Shown: piece by piece, positions 36,042 to 46,100 of the stretch
Numbering within the stretch: position 1 is the stretch's first letter
Layout: each line of letters starts with the position of its first letter
NCBI GenBank assembly: GCA_030834165.1
Contig: JAURFU010000001.1
Coordinates: 103,224 to 167,223, forward strand
Direction of reading: 5' to 3'
Origin: Verrucomicrobiota bacterium
GTDB lineage: Bacteria; Verrucomicrobiota; Verrucomicrobiia; Opitutales; UBA953
Length of the DNA stretch: 64,000 bases
Notes under the pieces: model-generated
What the model was told of the DNA's origin: nothing
Seen by the model: the letters and a program-made list of their open reading frames with translations, nothing else
The model's database searches: none
Position numbers and translations under genes: made by a program

Positions 36042-37610
36042 CTACTTGGCCGCCGGCGCCTTCTTGCCCTTGCCCTTGCCCTTGCCGGGAGGCGGCGTGC
36101 GGCGCTTCTGACCGGTGGCGTACTCGTCGTCGACCTCCGGCACCTTGAGGTCCTTGCGCAGCTTGGCGAGACGGGCCTCGAGGTCGGCCTGCACGGACTC
36201 ATAGCCGGGCTGGCCGAAGAAGCTCTTCAGCTCGAGCGGATCCTTCTCGCTGTCGAAGAGGTCGGTGCGCGTCTCGCCGTTGCCGTAATAGCGCACGAGC
36301 TTGTAACGCTCGGTGATCACGCCGTAGTGCGGCGCGACATGGTGCGGCTGCGGATACTCGTAGTAGTGGTAATAGAACTCCTTGCGCCAGTCGGCCGGCG
36401 TCTCGCCGGCGAGGATCGGCCTGAGGCTGCGACCCTGCATCTCGGCGGGCGAAGGCAGGCCGGCCATGTCGAGGAAGGTCTGCGCGTAGTCGACGTTCGA
36501 GACCAGCGCCTTGCTGACGGAACCAGGCTTGGTCACGCCGGGCCAGCGCACGAGCAAGGGCGTGCGGACGGATTCCTCGAAGATCCAGCGCTTGTCGAAC
36601 CAGCCGTGCTCGCCGAGGTAGAAGCCCTGGTCGGAGGAGTACACGACGATGGTGTTCTCGGCGAGGCCTTCGTCCTCGAGGAACTTCAGCACGCGGCCGA
36701 CGTTGTCGTCCACCGACTTCACGGTGGCGAGGTAGTCATGCATGTAACGCTGGTAACGCCAGCGGACGAGGTCCTTGCCCTGCGGGTTGGCCTTGCGGTA
36801 GGCCTCGTTGCGGGGCTCGTAATAGGCGTCCCAGACGGCGGCCTGCTCGGCGTCCATCTGCGGCGGGCGCACGAGCTTCACGTCCTTGGGAGTGATGGTC
36901 TTCTCCAAGGTCATGTCGTTCTCGCCGACGGCCTTGGCGCGGTTGGCGTAGTCGTCGAAGAGGGTCTCCGGCTCGGGGTAGACGCGGTCCTTGTCGAAAC
37001 CGAGGTCCTTGATGTTCGGCTCCCACTCACGGTGCGGCGCCTTGTGCTGGCACATCAGCATGAAGGGCTTCGACTTGTCCCGCTTGCGCACCCATTCCAG
37101 AGAAAGGTCCGTGATGATGTCGGTGACATACCCCTGCGTCTTGACCATGCCCTGGGCGTTCTTCATCGGCGGGTTGTAATAGACGCCCTGCCCCGGGAGG
37201 ACCTGCCAGAAGTCGAAGCCGGTGGGGTCGCTCACGAGATGCCACTTGCCGACGATGGCGGTCTGGTAGCCGGCCTGCTGGAGCAGCTTCGGGAAGGTCT
37301 GCTGGGCGCCGTTGAAGACGGAGTTCGAATTATTGAAGAAGCCGTTGAGGTGCGAATACTTGCCGGTGAGGATCACCGCGCGGCTGGGCCCGCAGATGGA
37401 GTTGGTGACCAGGGCGCGGTCGAAACGCATGCCCTCGTTGGCGAGTCGGTCGATGTTGGGCGTCTGGTTGAGCTTGCGGGCGTCGCCATAGGCGCTGATG
37501 GCCTGGTAGGCATGGTCGTCGGAGAAGATGAAGACGATGTTGGGTTGCTTGGCCGGGGCGGCGGAAAGCACGCCTCCGACGAGGCAGAGAAGTAGCATCA
37601 GGTTTCTCAT
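36042..37610 (-). CDS. Secreted S1-family sulfatase (CGPSR), N-acetylglucosamine-6-sulfatase-like
   Basis: 522 residues with a signal peptide (LMLLLCLVGGVLSA). NIVFIFSDDHAYQAISAYG and ICGPSRAVILTGKYSHLNG are characteristic of the GlcNAc-6-sulfatase/mucin-desulfating branch (S1_11-like). GKWHLVSD, YSSDQGFYLGEHGWFDKRW and a C-terminal RYKLVRYYG strand agree. The protein ends with the basic tail GKGKGKGKKAPAAK. It would remove 6-sulfate from GlcNAc or similar residues outside the cell. It diverges from the DUF5722 gene. Confidence 0.92.
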   Translation of the reverse strand: MRNLMLLLCLVGGVLSAAPAKQPNIVFIFSDDHAYQAISAYGDARKLNQTPNIDRLANEGMRFDRALVTNSICGPSRAVILTGKYSHLNGFFNNSNSVFNGAQQTFPKLLQQAGYQTAIVGKWHLVSDPTGFDFWQVLPGQGVYYNPPMKNAQGMVKTQGYVTDIITDLSLEWVRKRDKSKPFMLMCQHKAPHREWEPNIKDLGFDKDRVYPEPETLFDDYANRAKAVGENDMTLEKTITPKDVKLVRPPQMDAEQAAVWDAYYEPRNEAYRKANPQGKDLVRWRYQRYMHDYLATVKSVDDNVGRVLKFLEDEGLAENTIVVYSSDQGFYLGEHGWFDKRWIFEESVRTPLLVRWPGVTKPGSVSKALVSNVDYAQTFLDMAGLPSPAEMQGRSLRPILAGETPADWRKEFYYHYYEYPQPHHVAPHYGVITERYKLVRYYGNGETRTDLFDSEKDPLELKSFFGQPGYESVQADLEARLAKLRKDLKVPEVDDEYATGQKRRTPPPGKGKGKGKKAPAAK

Positions 37611-37697
37611 GGGGTGAGGCTAATCAGGCCGATGTCGGGTCGGCCTGCAACCCGTTATTCATTGGCAACCCTGCCGTCCGAGGGCTGTCTGCACCTC

Positions 37698-38975
37698 ATG
37701 CGCCTTTTCCTGCTCCACGCCCTGTTCTGCCTTTCGGTCGCGACCCTGGCGGCTCCCGACCCGACTCCCTACCCCTTCACGCCCAGCCCGAAAGGCCTCC
37801 AACTGCAGATGGTCGACGACCTGCTGGAACTCGGCGTCCATCACGCCGGCATCAACCTCACCCTGAACGGGCTGCTCTCCCCCGCCAAGGAAGCCAAGCC
37901 AGGCCAGCCCACCGCCGCGGCCGACGGCTTCACGTTCGTCATCAACGAGGCTTACCTGAAGTCCCTCGACCGGCTCATCAAGCCGCTGAGCGACCGAGGG
38001 GTCGTGGTCACGGCGATCCTGATCACCTATCGCTCGCCTAACGAGCGGATCCGCGCCCTGACGGTGCATCCGCAGGCCGACGCGACCAAGGGCACGACGA
38101 TGGCCGCGAACACGGTCACGCCGGAGGGCCGGGCTTGCTACAAAGCGCTGACCGAATTCATCGCCCGTCGCTGGTGCTCCGCCGATGCCCCGCACGGCCG
38201 GCTCTGGGGCTGGGTCATCAGCAACGAGGTGAACTCCCATCACGAATGGCACCAGATGGGACCGGCGACGGTCGCGCAGCTCGCCGAGCAATACGAGGAC
38301 CAGGTACGCCTCGCATGGACCTCGCTCCGACGCCATTCCGCCCACGCCCGCGTCTACCTGTCGATGGAGCATCACTGGAACTCCCAGGGCAACCCGGACC
38401 CGCTCCAGGCCTGCAAAGGCCGCGCCCTGCTCGAAACCTTCGCGAAGCGCGCCCGCGAGCGCGGCGACTTCGACTGGCATCTGGCCTTCCACCCTTACCC
38501 GAGCAACCTCCGCGACCCGCGCACTTGGCTGGACAAGGTCACGTTCGACGACGACTCGACGAAGGTGACCTTCAAGAACCTCGAGGTGCTGACGCGCAAG
38601 CTCGCCTCGCCTGAACTCCGTTTCGAAGGAAAGCCGCGCCGGCTCAGCCTCACCGAACAAGGCTTCGACGTGACCAAGCGGCCCGACGCCCTCGCCGAAC
38701 AAGCCGCCGCCTATGCTTATGCTTGGGAGAAGGTCAGCCGGCTCGACGGAGCGATCGACGCGTTCCTTTACCACCGCCAGGTCGACCATGCCAAGGAAGG
38801 AGGGCTCCGCTTCGGACTGTGGAGCAACAAGCCCGGCACGATCCTTGACCCTGACCAGAAGCGGCCGATCTGGCATCTGGTGAAAGCCGCCGACACGCCG
38901 GCATGGAAAGCCTCGGCCGAACCTTACTTGAAGACCTGCGGCCTGAAGAGCTGGGATGAACTGAATCCAAGGTAA
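37698..38975 (+). CDS. Secreted DUF5722 protein (glycosidase-like TIM barrel)
   Basis: 425 residues with a signal peptide (MRLFLLHALFCLSVATLA). The sequence follows DUF5722: GLQLQMVDDLLELGVHHAGINLTLN at the start, LWGWVISNEVNSH with a Glu on what looks like a strand end, WHLAFHPYPSN, and LSLTEQGF with a second Glu. Two acidic residues at these places resemble the acid/base and nucleophile of clan A glycosidases, so glycan hydrolysis is a fair inference, not shown. The start was set at the signal peptide. It belongs to the extracellular carbohydrate set here. Confidence 0.8.
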   Translation: MRLFLLHALFCLSVATLAAPDPTPYPFTPSPKGLQLQMVDDLLELGVHHAGINLTLNGLLSPAKEAKPGQPTAAADGFTFVINEAYLKSLDRLIKPLSDRGVVVTAILITYRSPNERIRALTVHPQADATKGTTMAANTVTPEGRACYKALTEFIARRWCSADAPHGRLWGWVISNEVNSHHEWHQMGPATVAQLAEQYEDQVRLAWTSLRRHSAHARVYLSMEHHWNSQGNPDPLQACKGRALLETFAKRARERGDFDWHLAFHPYPSNLRDPRTWLDKVTFDDDSTKVTFKNLEVLTRKLASPELRFEGKPRRLSLTEQGFDVTKRPDALAEQAAAYAYAWEKVSRLDGAIDAFLYHRQVDHAKEGGLRFGLWSNKPGTILDPDQKRPIWHLVKAADTPAWKASAEPYLKTCGLKSWDELNPR

Positions 38976-38978
38976 GAA

Positions 38979-39085
38979 GCGGTGAGCGGATAGCGGTCGG
39001 CGGCAAGGAATACGCCAACCCTGACGTCAGGACATCTCCCCTCGTCCTTTCTTTTTCCAACCGCTGACCGCCTGCCGCTAACCGC
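38979..39085. repeat. Imperfect 25-bp inverted repeat in the intergenic region before the FGGY kinase
   Basis: The left arm (38979-39003) is a chain of GCGG-type units; the right arm (39061-39085) is its inverted copy with about five mismatches. About 57 bp lie between them, including the perfect palindrome CCTGACGTCAGG at 39020-39031 and a T-rich run. This may be a REP-like element or a large hairpin. This gap of 162 bp holds no gene. Confidence 0.6.
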
Positions 39086-39137
39086 GAAGATTTGCTCCAT
39101 CCTTGCCCCGGCCATCCCTGCCCCTCCTTATACGCGC

Positions 39138-40424
39138 ATGCACGGCTTCGTCATCGGACTCGACCTCGGCACCTCCGGTGTCCGCGCGGTCGCCGTCGAC
39201 GCCTCCGGCCAGATCCTCGGCATAGGCGCCGCCAAACTTCCGCCGACCAAGGCGACGGGAGCCCGACGCGAGCAGTCGCCCGAAGATTGGTGGAACGGCT
39301 GCCGCGCCGCCCTCGACGAACTGGGCGAGAAGATCGACCTGAGCGGGGCCAAGGCCATCGCCGTCGACGCCACTTCCGGCACCATCCTGCCGGTCGACCA
39401 CCACAACCGTCCTTTGGCTCTGGCGCGGATGTATGATGACGCCGATACGGGCGACCTCTCCTCGCAGATCAAGAAGCTGGCCCCGCGCGAAAGCGCCGCC
39501 CACGGCGCCACGTCCCCGGCCGCCCGCGCCTTGGAATGGACCAAGCTGCCGCGTCTCCACTGCATCGTCCATCAGGCGGACTGGATCAACGGCTGCCTCG
39601 GCGCCACCGACTGGCAGACCGATGAGAACAACGCGCTGAAGACCGGTTACGACCCCGTCAGCCGCTGCTGGCCCGATTGGTTGCGCGGCTTCGGCCTGTC
39701 TCCGGGACTGCTGCCGGAGGTGGTGCCGGTCGGCACGCCGATCGGCCACGTCTCCGGCCAGGCCGCCCTCGCCCTCGGCCTCCCTGAAGGCATCACCATC
39801 GCGGCTGGCACGACCGACGGCTGCGCGACTTTCCTCGCCAGCGGCGCGACGCTCCCCGGCGAAGCCTCCACGGCGCTCGGCTCGACGATCGTCCTGAAAC
39901 TCCTGAGCGATCGTCCGATCTTCGCGCCCGCACTCGGCATCTACAGCCATCGCCTCGGCGACACCTGGCTCGCCGGCGGGGCTTCCAACTGCGGAGGCAA
40001 GACGCTCCTGCGGTTCTTCACGCCAGACCAGCTCTCCACGCTCGAAGCCTCCCTCGAGCCTTCGAAGCCGACCGGTACCGACTTCTATCCGCTGCCGTCC
40101 GTCGGCGAGCGTTTCCCGGTCTCCGACCCGAACCTGGCGCCACGGCTCACGCCCCGTCCGGCCGACGACGCGGTCTTCCTGCAAGGCATCTATGAAGCCT
40201 TCGCCCGCGTTGAGCAGACGGGCTTCGCCAAACTCGCCGAACTCGGCGGCCCGGCCTTGCGCAGCATACGTCACGCCGGCGGCGGCTCCAAGAGCGCCGC
40301 CTGGATGACCCTGCGCGCTTCGGCTCTCGGCGTCCCTCAGCTTCCCGCGTGGAGCGAGGAAGCCGCCGCCGGAGCCGCCCGACTGGCCTGGCGCTCACTC
40401 GGCCACGAAATCACTTTCGCATGA
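39138..40424 (+). CDS. FGGY-family sugar kinase (D-ribulose kinase-like)
   Basis: 428 residues, cytoplasmic. GLDLGTSGVRAVAVD is the phosphate-1 loop of FGGY kinases. AGTTDGCATFLASGA contains the conserved Asp region, and RHAGGGSKSAAWMTL is the adenosine motif. The length and sequence feel match the short D-ribulose kinase group known from cyanobacteria and plants more than the 500-residue xylulose or glycerol kinases. It phosphorylates a sugar with ATP. The stop overlaps the next gene by ATGA, implying coupled translation with the HAD phosphatase. Confidence 0.85.
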   Translation: MHGFVIGLDLGTSGVRAVAVDASGQILGIGAAKLPPTKATGARREQSPEDWWNGCRAALDELGEKIDLSGAKAIAVDATSGTILPVDHHNRPLALARMYDDADTGDLSSQIKKLAPRESAAHGATSPAARALEWTKLPRLHCIVHQADWINGCLGATDWQTDENNALKTGYDPVSRCWPDWLRGFGLSPGLLPEVVPVGTPIGHVSGQAALALGLPEGITIAAGTTDGCATFLASGATLPGEASTALGSTIVLKLLSDRPIFAPALGIYSHRLGDTWLAGGASNCGGKTLLRFFTPDQLSTLEASLEPSKPTGTDFYPLPSVGERFPVSDPNLAPRLTPRPADDAVFLQGIYEAFARVEQTGFAKLAELGGPALRSIRHAGGGSKSAAWMTLRASALGVPQLPAWSEEAAAGAARLAWRSLGHEITFA

Positions 40425-41263
40425 GCAGCCTTTCCCCCATCGCGGGTCTTTCCGAAATCGCCGACCGATACGGCGCCCTCCTCGTCGACCAGTTCGGTAC
40501 GCTGCACGACGGCACGGTCGCCTACCCTCACGCCGCCGAGGCCCTCCACCGCTTCCGCGCGGGCGGCGGCAAGGTGGCGGTGCTGTCCAATTCCGCCAAG
40601 ACGGGCGCCGACAACATCGTGCGCCTGGCCAAGTTCGGCTTCGGGCCCGAACACTTCGACTTCGTGGTGACCTCCGGCGACGCCGCCCAGTCCGCGATCC
40701 GCTCCGGGTCACTGGGCGCGGGCTTCCGACCGGGCGCCAAGGTGCACATCTCCGGCAAGCCCGGCGACGACTACGGCTTCGGCGACCTCGGCTTCACGCT
40801 CACCTGGCCCGACGAGGCCGAAGGGATCATCCTCGCCGCATGCCAGGAACCCGACCGCAACTGGCGCGAACAGATCCGCGACCTCACGCCGGCCGCGCGC
40901 CGTGGCGTGACCATCGCCGTCTGCAACCCCGACCTCGAGATGCTCACGCCCAAGGGTGTCCGCCCTTCCGCCGGCGCCATCGCCCGCGAACTCGAACGCA
41001 AGGGCGCCGTGCTCCGCTACTTCGGCAAGCCGCATGGCGACATCTACCGCACGGCGCTCGCCGCGCTCGGCAACCCTCCGCCGATGACGGTCCTCGCCAT
41101 CGGCGACAGCCCCGAACATGACATCGCCGGAGGCGCCGGAGCCGGACTCGACAGCGTGCTGCTGCGCACCGGCATCATGGTCGAGGCCGACGAAGCGTCG
41201 CTGCAAGCCCGGCTGCCGTCCGGCGCCCGTCGCGTGTTCAGCCTGTCCGAACTACGCTGGTAA
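40421..41263 (+). CDS. HAD-superfamily class IIA hydrolase
   Basis: 280 residues from the ATGA overlap. Motif I is D23 in LLVDQFGTLHDG; the second Asp of the usual DxD is replaced by Phe, as is common in the TIGR01459-like group. VAVLSNSAKT is motif II. FGKPHGDIYR (Lys) and LAIGDSPEHDIAGG (two Asp) are motifs III and IV. Probably a sugar phosphate phosphatase. Its coupling to the FGGY kinase suggests that the two balance phosphorylation and dephosphorylation of one sugar or related sugars. Confidence 0.85.
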   Translation: MSSLSPIAGLSEIADRYGALLVDQFGTLHDGTVAYPHAAEALHRFRAGGGKVAVLSNSAKTGADNIVRLAKFGFGPEHFDFVVTSGDAAQSAIRSGSLGAGFRPGAKVHISGKPGDDYGFGDLGFTLTWPDEAEGIILAACQEPDRNWREQIRDLTPAARRGVTIAVCNPDLEMLTPKGVRPSAGAIARELERKGAVLRYFGKPHGDIYRTALAALGNPPPMTVLAIGDSPEHDIAGGAGAGLDSVLLRTGIMVEADEASLQARLPSGARRVFSLSELRW

Positions 41264-41266
41264 GGC

Positions 41267-42127
<861 letters not shown>

Positions 42128-42212
42128 GGACGGACACAGGGCTAAGGCGGCGCCGCTGCCGAGACAATGAATCTTTGCCTTTTCACGCCGCCATGCCTAC
42201 GCCAGACCTATC

Positions 42213-43022
42213 TTGGAATCCGGCCTCACCATCACGCCCATCGGCTTCATCCGCTCCGGCAAGCCGCTGAAGTTCGACGCCCGGCATCAGCCCGACGAAA
42301 GCCAGGCCGAGACGAACATCCTCGAGATGCTGCCGGGCGACAAATACCAGAAGGCGCTCAAGGACCTGGAAGGCTTCGACCGTATCTGGCTGCTCTGGTG
42401 GTTCCATCGCAACACCGACTGGCGACCGGAAGTCCTGCCTCCCCGCGGTCCGTCGAAGAGGCGCGGAGTCTTCGCCACCCGCTCGCCGCATCGCCCCAAC
42501 CCCCTCGGCATCACGCCCGTCCAGTTGCTCGCAATCAAGAAAGGTCAGTTGATCCTCGGCCCGTGCGACCTCGTCGACGGCACGCCGGTCTTCGACATCA
42601 AGCCTTACATCCCTTCCTACGATTCCTTCCCCGAAGCCAAGGCTGGCTGGATCGACGAAGTGGACGCCGCCATGGAAGGCCCGCCGGCCTTCACGGTGAC
42701 TTTCTCGCCGCAGGCCGCCGAACACATGGCCTGGCTCAAGCAGGAATGGTCCGTCGACTTCGAAGCCCGCCTGCTCGCGATCCTCAGCCGCGACCCGAGC
42801 CCGCATCGGACCCGTCGTATCCGCAGCCGCCATGGCGACCTGTTCGACATCGGTTGCGGCGCCTGGTATGCGGTCTTCGAGGTCAAAGGGCCGGTCGTCC
42901 ACATCCTGCACCTCAAGCCGGCGTTCCCGCTCAAGTTCCTGACCGACCCCGCCCGCCCGGTGATTCCGGACAAGGACGCGCAGCTGGCCTTCCGGGCCCG
43001 TTGGCCGCAATTCGCCGACTAA
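42213..43022 (+). CDS. trmO: tRNA (adenine(37)-N6)-methyltransferase
   Basis: 269 residues from a TTG start; the nearby ATG at 42193 is out of frame. ITPIGFIRSGKPLKFDARHQ opens the TsaA/YaeB domain. FDRIWLLWWFHRN and GVFATRSPHRPNPLGIT are its signature blocks, the latter binding S-adenosylmethionine in this beta-barrel methyltransferase. The C-terminal part (VDFEARLLAILSRDP; YAVFEVKGPVVHILHL) is the TrmO extension. It methylates the N6 of threonylcarbamoyladenosine 37 in tRNA-Thr. A GC-rich stem (AAGCCC/GGGCTT, 43021-43038) over the stop may act as a weak terminator. Confidence 0.92.
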   Translation: MESGLTITPIGFIRSGKPLKFDARHQPDESQAETNILEMLPGDKYQKALKDLEGFDRIWLLWWFHRNTDWRPEVLPPRGPSKRRGVFATRSPHRPNPLGITPVQLLAIKKGQLILGPCDLVDGTPVFDIKPYIPSYDSFPEAKAGWIDEVDAAMEGPPAFTVTFSPQAAEHMAWLKQEWSVDFEARLLAILSRDPSPHRTRRIRSRHGDLFDIGCGAWYAVFEVKGPVVHILHLKPAFPLKFLTDPARPVIPDKDAQLAFRARWPQFAD

Positions 43023-43135
43023 GCCCCCGGCCGGGCTTAATTGACCGAAATTAAAGACGGCTTGGCCGCAACAACTTCAACCTCTCAGGGTCGAAAGTCC
43101 CTCGCCTTAACGCGAAAACCTCTTCCAATCCCGTC

Positions 43136-46100
43136 ATGCCCCGCCTCCCCTCCCTGCTGGCACTTTGTGCCCTCATCGCCTTCCAGCCGAGCACCCGCGC
43201 CGCCGATGGCCGCAAGCTCACGCTCGAGGACGGCGACCGCGTCCTGCTCATCGGCGACGTGCTGATCGAGCGCGAGAACAACTACGGCGTGCTTGAGACC
43301 AAGATGCGCCGCGAATTCCCGGGCAAGAAGTTCGCCGTGCGCAACCTCGGCTACTCGGGCGACACTCCTCTCGGCGTCTCCCGCGCGAGCTTCGATCCCG
43401 CCGCCAAGGGCGTCGAACAGCTCGAGGAACAGCTCGCGGTCGTGAAGCCGACCGTCGCGATCATCGGCTACGGCATGGCTGCTTCGCTGGAAGAACTCAC
43501 CTACCGCAAGAACGACCCCGCCCTCAACCCCGACCCCGCCCGCTACGGCACCGAGCACACGCCCGCCCGCCTGAAGCGCGAAGTCGCCCGGCTCATGGAG
43601 CTCATCACGAAGCACAGCGCCGGCGGCAAGGTCCGCTTCGTCATCCTCGGACCCATCGCCCACGAAGACCTCCGCGGCTCCCGCCCCGGCCTGCCTGACC
43701 CGGCGGAGCACAACGCGTTGCTCGCCGCTTACGGACGCAGCCTGGCCGAACTCGCCGCCGAGAAGAACGTGCCGTTCATCCGGGCCGAATGGAAGAGCCA
43801 CGGCATCGCCCTCGACCAAGGCACCGACAACGGCATCCACCTCACCGAACGCGGCTACCGCGCGCTCAGCGAAGGCGTCGCCGCCCAGCTGGGCTGGCAG
43901 GTCGACAAGGCCGGCTGGGACAAGCCCGCCGACGACGCCGAAAGGCTCCGCGCCTCGGTGCTCCGCAAGAACTCCCTCTTCTTCCACCGCAGCCGTCCGG
44001 CCAACTACACCTACATCTTCGGCTTCCGTAAGCGGGAACAGGGCAAGAACGCCGTCGAGATCCCGAAGTTCGACCCGCTGATCGAAAAGGCCGAGGCCGA
44101 CGCCATCGCGGTCTCCGCCGGCCAGCCGAGCTCGCTGCCGCCCGAACCCAAGACGCCTTCCAAGCTGACCGTCGCCGCGTCCCTGCCCCGCCCTGACTTC
44201 AAGCTCTCCGATGGACTGCGCATGACGCTCTTCGCCGAGAACCCTCTCCTGGAGAAACCCGTCCACATGAACTGGGACACCTCCGGCCGCCTCTGGGTCG
44301 CGACATCCAACACCTACCCGCAGGTCAATCCCGAGGACCTCGCCGCGCAGATGGCCGGCAACTCCTCGCAGTTCGGTCCGTCCACCGGCAACGACAAGGT
44401 CATCCTCCTCGAGGACACCGACCACGACGGCGTCGCCGACGTCTCGCGCATCGTCGCCGACCGCCTGCTGATCCCCTCCGGCGTGGCCCCTGACAACTTC
44501 GGCGGCGTCTTCGTCGGCGCCAGCACCGAGCTCCTGCACCTCACCAAGCCCGACGCCGACGGCGTCCTCGCCGACCGTCGCATCGTGCTGAGCGGCTTCG
44601 GCACGGAAGACACGCACCACATCATCCACACGCTCCACTGGGGCATCGACGGCCGCCTCTACTTCCACCAGACCATCTACATCCACTCGCACGTGGAAAC
44701 CCCCTGGGGTCTGGTTCGCGCCAACTCCGGCGTGGCCTTCGCCTATGATCCGACCACCGAGCGTCTCGAGGTCCACTCCAAGGGACTCGTCAACGCCTGG
44801 GGCCAGCAGGAAGACCTCGCCGGCCAGACGTTCCTGACCTCCGGCGCCGACGGCACCGGCGTGCACTGGGCCTTCCCCGGCGCGACCTTCCCGCCCTCCG
44901 AGGGCGCCCGTCGCCTCGTGGGCAGCATCAGCCCCGGCTCCTATCCTAAGTTCAGCGGACTGGAGCTCGTGCAGAGTCCGCTCTTCGGCGCCGACTGGCA
45001 AGGCAACGCGATCACGTGCGACTTCCGCGCCCATCGCATCGTCCGTTTCGGCTTCAATGACTTCAGCACCGACGCTTCCCCGAAGTCCGGCTATGTGACC
45101 AAGGAACTCCCCGACGTCGTCCGGACGAGCGACGTGGCCTTCCGTCCGATCACCTTGAAGATGGGCCCGGACGGCGCCCTCTACGTCGCCGACTGGACCA
45201 ACCCGATCATCAACCACGGCGAAGTCGACTTCCGCGACCCTCGCCGCGACAAGATCAGCGGACGCATCTGGCGCATCCAGCCCGAGGACGCCAAGCCGAT
45301 CGCCTGGCAGCCGCTCCTCGGCAAGCCGGTCGCCGAACTCCTCGCCCGCCTGACCTCCCCGAACCGCTGGGACTTCGAACAGGCCCGTCGCGAACTCGCC
45401 AAGGTGCCCGTCGCCGAACTCCAGTCCGCGCTCAAGGGCTGGGCCAAGGATGACGTGGCGCGCCGTCACGCCGCCTGGCTCCTCAGCGGCCGCACGACCG
45501 ACACCGCCCACCTCGCCGAACTGCTCCGCAGCCAGGATCCGGCCAGCCTCCAGGTCGGTCTCCGCGAACTCGGCAAATCCCTCGGCGCCCGCGGCGCGAA
45601 TGACATCAGCCTCATCACGCCGTTCCTTGGCCACGCCAACCCTCGCGTCCGCCTCGAAGCGCACCGCGCCCTCGCCCGCATCCGCACCCCCGAGAGCGCC
45701 CGCGCGGTGCTCGCCAACCTGCCGAAGGATGCCGCCGACAACTTCCTCGATTTCGCCGCGTGGACGAGCATCAACGAACTCGCCCGCCCGTGGCTCGAAG
45801 ACGTGGCCGCCCAGCCGGCCAAGGTCGTGGGCCATGAAGCCGAGCTCGACGCGATCGTGAAGGCGATCGACCCGGGCATCGCGACCCCTTACGTCCAGCG
45901 CCTTTTCGCGGGCCGGAAGATCGACGCCGCCGGTACCGGCCCCTGGATCGAACTCGTCGGCAAGGCCGGCACGGCCGACGAAGCCACGCTGCTCTTCCGC
46001 GCGCTGATGGACGACGCCTCCCTCCAGGCCTCCACGCGCCACCGCATCGCCTTCGCCCTCGTCGAGGCTGCCAACCGCAACGTCCGCCCGGCCGGCGACC

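Noticed and set aside
43021..43038. AAGCCC/GGGCTT stem at the trmO stop as a full terminator
   Set aside because: The stem is only 6 bp and is not followed by a U tract, so it is noted only within the trmO entry.
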